This document shows, one piece after another, positions 32,773 to 34,874 of a stretch of DNA of 34,874 bases. The notes under the pieces were generated by a model that ran no database searches, was not told the origin of the DNA, and saw nothing but the letters and a program-made list of their open reading frames with translations. The DNA is from ZC4RG35 sp036375695. Lineage in GTDB: Bacteria > Actinomycetota > Acidimicrobiia > Spongiisociales > ZC4RG35. The translations under genes were made by a program, and so were the position numbers. Within the stretch, counting starts at the first letter, position 1, and each line of letters begins with the position of its first letter. The DNA lies in assembly GCA_036375695.1 (NCBI GenBank), contig DASVBU010000030.1, forward strand, positions 1 to 34,874, read 5' to 3'.

Positions 32773-33630
32773 ATGGCATCCCGGATCCCAGCAGCGCTCA
32801 GGGCCTCGTTCGAGGTCGGCCGGGAAGCCGTCAGGAGCTATGGCCGCGACCGGGTGGGCCGGATGGCGGCTGCCCTCGCCTATCGGACGTTGTTCGCCGT
32901 TGCGCCGCTGCTCCTTCTCGCCCTGGGCGTGTTCGGCCTGGTGATCGGTGACCGTGAAGAGGCCCGGGCAACCGTGGTCGGCGCCCTGGGCGTGCTCCTC
33001 GGTCCGGACGCCACCGAGGCGATCGAGTCACTGGTGTCGTCTGCGGTCGTCGCCTCGGACGCCACCGCGATCATCGGCCTGGCCCTCTTCGCCTGGGCGT
33101 CGTCCTCGTTGTTCATGGACCTGCAGATGAGCCTGGCGGACATCTTCCGGGTGCCGCGGGAGCAGATGAGCGGGTGGAGGGCGTTCCTTCGGCGGCGTGC
33201 CGTGGCCATCGCCTGGTCGTTGGGGTTCGGCTTGCTGTTCATCGTCATCTGGGTCGCCAACGCAACGGCCGGCTGGCTCGTCGAGCTCATCCCGGAGACC
33301 TTCGAGCTGGCGCGAGGAGTCGTGGAGCTCGGGGCGAGGGTCTTCGCCCTGGTCCTCGCCCCGCTGGTGTTCATGGTCATGTACCGCACGATGATCCGAG
33401 TCCCGATCCGGGATGGGGCGCTGCTGCTCGGCGGGGTGGTCACCTCGGTGGCTTTCCTGGCCACGTCGTACGCCGCCGCCATCTACTTCTCCTGGGACCG
33501 GGAGACACCCGCCGGCCAGATCGCAGGATCGGTGGTGGTCCTGCTCCTCCTCGCCTACCTGCTGTCCTCGGCGGTCCTGATGGGAGCCGAGGTGACTCGC
33601 GTCTATCACGAGCGTCTGCAACGGAAATAG
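32773..33630 (+). CDS. YihY/BrkB-family membrane protein
   Basis: A 285-residue integral membrane protein of the YihY (former RNase BN) family: AAALAYRTLFAVAPLLLLAL (about 33-52) is the family's first-segment motif, then about five further segments and a TSYAAAIYFSWDRE segment near the end. Function of the family is unclear; some are implicated in envelope or ion homeostasis. ATG 32773 has the TAGGTT box 9 nt upstream. The next gene starts 9 nt after it. Confidence 0.9.
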   Translation: MASRIPAALRASFEVGREAVRSYGRDRVGRMAAALAYRTLFAVAPLLLLALGVFGLVIGDREEARATVVGALGVLLGPDATEAIESLVSSAVVASDATAIIGLALFAWASSSLFMDLQMSLADIFRVPREQMSGWRAFLRRRAVAIAWSLGFGLLFIVIWVANATAGWLVELIPETFELARGVVELGARVFALVLAPLVFMVMYRTMIRVPIRDGALLLGGVVTSVAFLATSYAAAIYFSWDRETPAGQIAGSVVVLLLLAYLLSSAVLMGAEVTRVYHERLQRK

Positions 33631-33639
33631 TCTCCCCTG

Positions 33640-34209
33640 ATGCCCGTCGATCTGCCCGGCTACGTCACCGACCTGAAGGAGCACGCCACCGAGCACGGCT
33701 TCCACGTGCACGACGAGCGGCACTTCGTCGAGACCTATTCCCTGCGCCAGTCGTGGGAGGTCGACGTCCATCCCGAGGCCGGCTGCGGTCGCCCCGTCGA
33801 CCTCCATCTCGCCCTCGACGTCGATCCCCGGGTGGTGCTGGAACTGGACGACTACCTGAACACCCTCGAGGACGAGTACGTGGAGCCCGAGGGCGCATAC
33901 CACCTCGACCTGTACTTCAACTGGGCGGTCCCGCCATTGCAGAACCCGCCCGACCTGCTCATCCTGGCCACCGACCTCGCCGGCGTGGGAGGAACGACGC
34001 TGCCCATCGAGGTCACCGCGATCGACTCCTACGACGCCGTTACCGATGCGGCCGTGCGTCGTCTCACCATCATGGGCAAGGTCAGCGTCAACCTCGTCGA
34101 GGTGGTCACGGGCCGGGACGAGTTGTGCGACGTGCTCGAGACCGCGAGGGAGGTCTCCGAGTACCTGCTCGACCGGGTCGACGCCTGGCTCGAGCCTCCG
34201 AACACCTAG
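33640..34209 (+). CDS. Unknown soluble protein
   Basis: A 189-residue protein with no transmembrane segment or signal. I do not recognise the family. It has alternating beta-strands in the middle (RPVDLHLALDVDPRVVLEL, then YHLDLYFNWAVPPLQ) and a helical C-terminal part (LTIMGKVSVNLVEVVTGRDE onward, then a last amphipathic helix). It starts at ATG 33640, 9 nt after the YihY gene, so the two form an operon. The stop shares CTAG with the gene at 34206. Confidence 0.65.
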   Translation: MPVDLPGYVTDLKEHATEHGFHVHDERHFVETYSLRQSWEVDVHPEAGCGRPVDLHLALDVDPRVVLELDDYLNTLEDEYVEPEGAYHLDLYFNWAVPPLQNPPDLLILATDLAGVGGTTLPIEVTAIDSYDAVTDAAVRRLTIMGKVSVNLVEVVTGRDELCDVLETAREVSEYLLDRVDAWLEPPNT

Positions 34210-34622
34210 CCGCCGGTGAAGAGGAGGAGGAGCGCCCACACCCCGAGCAGGGCGGTTATCCCGGCCAGGGTGAGGAAGAGGGCACGCGTCAGTGGCCTCG
34301 GTGGCGGCGCCTCGGGATGGTGGTCGTCGTCGGCCATGGTGGGACCGGCCGTGGACTGGGCGGGCGTCGGGGACGCGGATGCCGTGGTGATCCCGACCGC
34401 CCGGGCGAAGGCCTCCGGGCGGAAGGGTCGAAAGGTCACGGTGTCGCCGTCCGCCGAGATCAGGTAGGTCCCCCGATCTCCCGGGGTGATCTCGTATTCG
34501 CCCACTTGCCATTCACCGATCTCGGTGCCGCTCGAGGAGAGCCTGATCCGATCCTCCTCGACGGCGAGGATCACCGGGATCTCCGAGTCGTCCAACTGGA
34601 TCGCTCCGTCGAACAAGGGCAT
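34206..34622 (-). CDS. Tail-anchored protein with N-terminal PH-like beta domain
   Basis: A 138-residue protein. Residues 1-about 78 are beta-rich, ending TFRPFRPEAFARAVGI, and look like a small PH-like domain. A Ser/Thr/Pro/His-rich linker (80-108) leads to one C-terminal membrane segment, ALFLTLAGITALLGVWALLL (113-132), so it is probably tail-anchored with the domain in the cytoplasm. ATG 34622 has GGAGG 8 nt upstream, and a TAGCTT box (34658-34653) lies about 30 nt upstream, a rare leadered gene here. Family not certain. Confidence 0.6.
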   Translation of the reverse strand: MPLFDGAIQLDDSEIPVILAVEEDRIRLSSSGTEIGEWQVGEYEITPGDRGTYLISADGDTVTFRPFRPEAFARAVGITTASASPTPAQSTAGPTMADDDHHPEAPPPRPLTRALFLTLAGITALLGVWALLLLFTGG

Positions 34623-34710
34623 GCGGTCTTCCTCCGGGGACTGTCTCCGGACAAGCTAGGCGCGTTCGGGCGGGCTTGCTCACCTGGATTCCGGTGGCCG
34701 GGGGCGCAGT

Positions 34711-34716
34711 TACGAT
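34711..34716 (+). promoter_or_regulatory. -10 box TACGAT of the universal stress gene
   Basis: TACGAT, then GCCTCGG (7 nt) and ATG 34724; a leaderless pattern. Confidence 0.4.
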
Positions 34717-34723
34717 GCCTCGG

Positions 34724-34874
34724 ATGGCCGAGAACGCCGCTTCTCGTTTGGCGGTGGTCGGAGACGATGGTTCCTCCGCCGCCGACACAGTCTGGCAATG
34801 GTTCACCGCTCACCCCTGGACGGGATGGGTGGTCGAGGTCGCGACCGCCGACGAGGAGAACATCGTCTGGGGGG
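34724..34874 (+). CDS. Universal stress protein, N-terminal fragment (cut by window end)
   Basis: The frame from ATG 34724 runs off the window. Its first residues, MAENAASRLAVVGDDGSSAA, followed by DTVWQWFTAHPW, fit the UspA family: a first strand (LAVVG-D-DGS) then a helix; the nucleotide-binding C-terminal motif is outside. ATG 34715 in the same frame is possible but would precede the predicted transcription start. Confidence 0.55.
   Translation, partial: MAENAASRLAVVGDDGSSAADTVWQWFTAHPWTGWVVEVATADEENIVWG

Overview
The window is 34.9 kb of gene-dense, GC-rich bacterial DNA. It carries about 40 protein genes, no rRNA or tRNA that I can see, no insertion sequence and no CRISPR array. Gene content (LytR-CpsA-Psr protein, CHAD protein, DUF427 protein, DHA3-type MFS protein, stand-alone prim-pol with a LigC-size ligase, split-barrel flavin/F420 proteins), heavy GTG/TTG start use and many apparently leaderless genes point to an actinomycete-phylum organism (Actinomycetota), perhaps an Acidimicrobiia-like lineage. 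The lower-rank placement is a guess. The first kilobase is visibly more AT-rich than the rest.

Layout. 0.1-1.0 kb: a dimeric alpha/beta-barrel protein and a MarR regulator. 1.0-4.4 kb (minus strand): a three-gene ABC-2 exporter (NodI/DrrA-like ATPase plus two permeases) followed by a family 5 uracil-DNA glycosylase. 4.5-6.4 kb (plus): a split-barrel oxidoreductase and a UbiA prenyltransferase with its own N-terminal split-barrel-like extension. 6.5-9.5 kb: a solitary dnaK, a divergent ASCH-winged-helix protein and a membrane-anchored cytochrome c. 9.6-14.7 kb: an unknown protein, an apparent alpha/beta-hydrolase remnant, a low-molecular-weight phosphatase coupled to an orphan DNA methyltransferase, a GNAT protein, MsrB, a NUDIX hydrolase, a CHAD protein and a DUF427 protein. 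14.7-17.8 kb: an ABC-2 pair and an LCP cell-wall ligase. 18-22.6 kb (minus): ECF sigma factor, Ogt-AdaZn repair protein, transketolase, FAD oxidoreductase. 22.6-28.2 kb: a site-2-protease-like membrane protein, an MFS exporter, a dienelactone-hydrolase-like protein, a MOSC/GNAT/helical-repeat operon and a LigD-type primase-polymerase. 28.3-32.7 kb (minus): a five-gene operon of ATP-dependent DNA ligase and two ABC-2 exporters, every junction overlapping by 4 nt. 32.8-34.9 kb: a YihY-family membrane protein, an unknown protein, a tail-anchored protein and the start of a universal stress protein.

Themes. DNA repair is over-represented (UdgB, Ogt-AdaZn, LigC, prim-pol, possibly the NUDIX protein). 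Four ABC-2 exporters are present. The most distinctive unit is an ECF sigma factor overlapping a protein whose domain order is the reverse of the methyltransferase part of E. coli Ada; it could be an alkylation-sensing circuit in which a sigma factor replaces the AraC domain. Two genome-architecture signals recur: TANNNT -10 boxes lying 6-10 nt before start codons (leaderless transcripts), and convergent genes sharing a CTAG stop quadruplet, with a G/C-rich hairpin repeat filling two other convergent junctions.
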